Positions 5,240 to 5,747 of a stretch of DNA of 5,747 bases are shown one piece after another. Source of the stretch: an uncultured bacterium. Lineage in GTDB: Bacteria; Cyanobacteriota; Vampirovibrionia; Gastranaerophilales; Gastranaerophilaceae. Within the stretch, counting starts at the first letter, position 1. The number at the start of each line of letters is the position of its first letter. Where the stretch lies: contig CAQTPN010000109.1 in NCBI GenBank assembly GCA_948888345.1, positions 1-5,747 on the forward strand, in the 5' to 3' direction. Position numbers and translations under genes: made by a program. A model generated the notes under the pieces. The model searched no databases and was not told where the DNA came from. It saw only the letters and a list, made by a program, of their open reading frames with translations.

Positions 5240-5747
5240 ATGAAAAAAATACACCTGATATTAGCAATATACTTGGCCTTTAGCTGCGCCGGCTGTGCAA
5301 TAGGTAAGCAACAGACAATGTCACCAAAGGTACAAAAAATGGTGCAATACGCAGAACAAAACCGCGCCGATAAAGCCGTTAACCTATTTAAAGGATTTAA
5401 TTCCAAAGAAATGAATGAATTTGAAAAATTCTTGGAAACAAATCCTGAAAAGCTTCCTCCCATCTATTTTATAGCTTCAGCTGACAGAATTTTTAATAAA
5501 GATAAGGATAAGGCTGTTTTATGGTATTTTATAGGCAAAATCCGCTCCACGGAAGACGTTTTAATGTGCAAGGATAAAAGTGCCAGGGCACAGCTTTCGA
5601 CATATCCCATGTTAGCGCAAAACACACTAAAATATGCAGCAAATATTGCACAAAAATCGGGGAATTATGATTATATGTCAGACAAACTTGAAAAAGCCGT
5701 TGCCTGGAGCGACTTGCACCCTCAAAGAGTAAATCCAGTATGGTCTT
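5240..5747 (+). CDS. Putative lipoprotein, helical, C-terminus outside the window
   Basis: The first 169 residues are visible; the gene runs off the right edge. The N-terminus has Lys2-Lys3, a hydrophobic stretch (6-14) and the sequence SCAGC (15-19), which looks like a lipobox with Cys19 as the lipidated residue. Ala17 and Gly18 fit, but Cys16 at the -3 position is unusual, so Cys16 itself is an alternative. The mature part is predicted by eye to be mostly helical. The segment LPPIYFIASADRIFNKDKDKAV has the helix-turn-helix look of a Sel1/TPR-type repeat, followed by a conserved-looking WYFIGKIRS. I recall uncharacterised proteins with a similar 'PP.YF...A...-...A.FWY..G..R' pattern but no functional name. 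It is placed 11 bases after the second permease with a ribosome binding site overlapping that stop, so it is likely part of the transport operon, perhaps as an envelope-side accessory. Confidence 0.75.
   Translation, partial: MKKIHLILAIYLAFSCAGCAIGKQQTMSPKVQKMVQYAEQNRADKAVNLFKGFNSKEMNEFEKFLETNPEKLPPIYFIASADRIFNKDKDKAVLWYFIGKIRSTEDVLMCKDKSARAQLSTYPMLAQNTLKYAANIAQKSGNYDYMSDKLEKAVAWSDLHPQRVNPVWS

Noticed and set aside
5218..5463. Minus-strand 81-codon frame opposite the start of the lipoprotein gene
   Set aside because: It overlaps the signal peptide coding region and the ribosome binding site of a well-supported gene and has no start context.
1..5747. tRNA, rRNA, CRISPR array, insertion sequence or prophage feature
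   Set aside because: No spaced direct repeats, terminal inverted repeats, transposase motifs or structured RNA signatures were visible on either strand.

Overview
The window is AT-rich bacterial DNA carrying one gene cut off at the left edge, six complete genes and one gene cut off at the right edge. The small divergent transcription units, AAGGA-type ribosome binding sites and a lipoprotein signal peptide point to a diderm-type bacterium. The style recalls gut Vampirovibrionia/Gastranaerophilales-like genomes, but this is a weak impression and no marker gene here fixes the taxonomy.

Layout. (1) Positions 1-22 hold only the first codons of a minus-strand gene. (2) Positions 23-237 are a divergent promoter region with TATAAT boxes on both strands and a 9-bp inverted repeat at the presumed start of the rightward transcript. 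(3) Positions 238-411 encode a 57-residue protein of unknown function, whose stop codon overlaps that of the next gene, which runs the opposite way. (4) Positions 408-2646 form a leftward two-gene operon. A PAS-containing, histidine-kinase-like protein comes first, and a MalK/UgpC/MsmX-type ABC ATPase follows 10 bases later. The kinase-like protein lacks the phosphoacceptor histidine and has eroded ATP-binding boxes, so it looks like a pseudokinase. (5) Positions 2647-2817 are a second divergent promoter region. (6) Positions 2818-5747 form a rightward cluster: a degenerate STAS-like small protein, two tandem 333-residue membrane proteins about 64% identical to each other and resembling a divergent branch of the PiT phosphate/anion permeases, and the first 169 residues of a putative lipoprotein. 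Gaps of 30, 26 and 11 bases suggest co-transcription, possibly with internal promoters before each permease.

How the genes may work together. The rightward cluster looks like a transport module: two PiT-like permeases, a soluble STAS-like partner (STAS domains regulate other anion transporters) and an envelope lipoprotein. The leftward operon joins a signalling-type protein that has probably lost catalysis to the energy-coupling subunit of a sugar or glycerol-phosphate-type importer whose permease and binding protein are not in the window. Any link between the two divergent modules is inference from adjacency only.

The most notable observations are the loss of the catalytic histidine (Pro in its place) together with degenerate G1 and G2 boxes, the permease duplication that includes its short leader, and the STAS-like gene next to PiT-like permeases.
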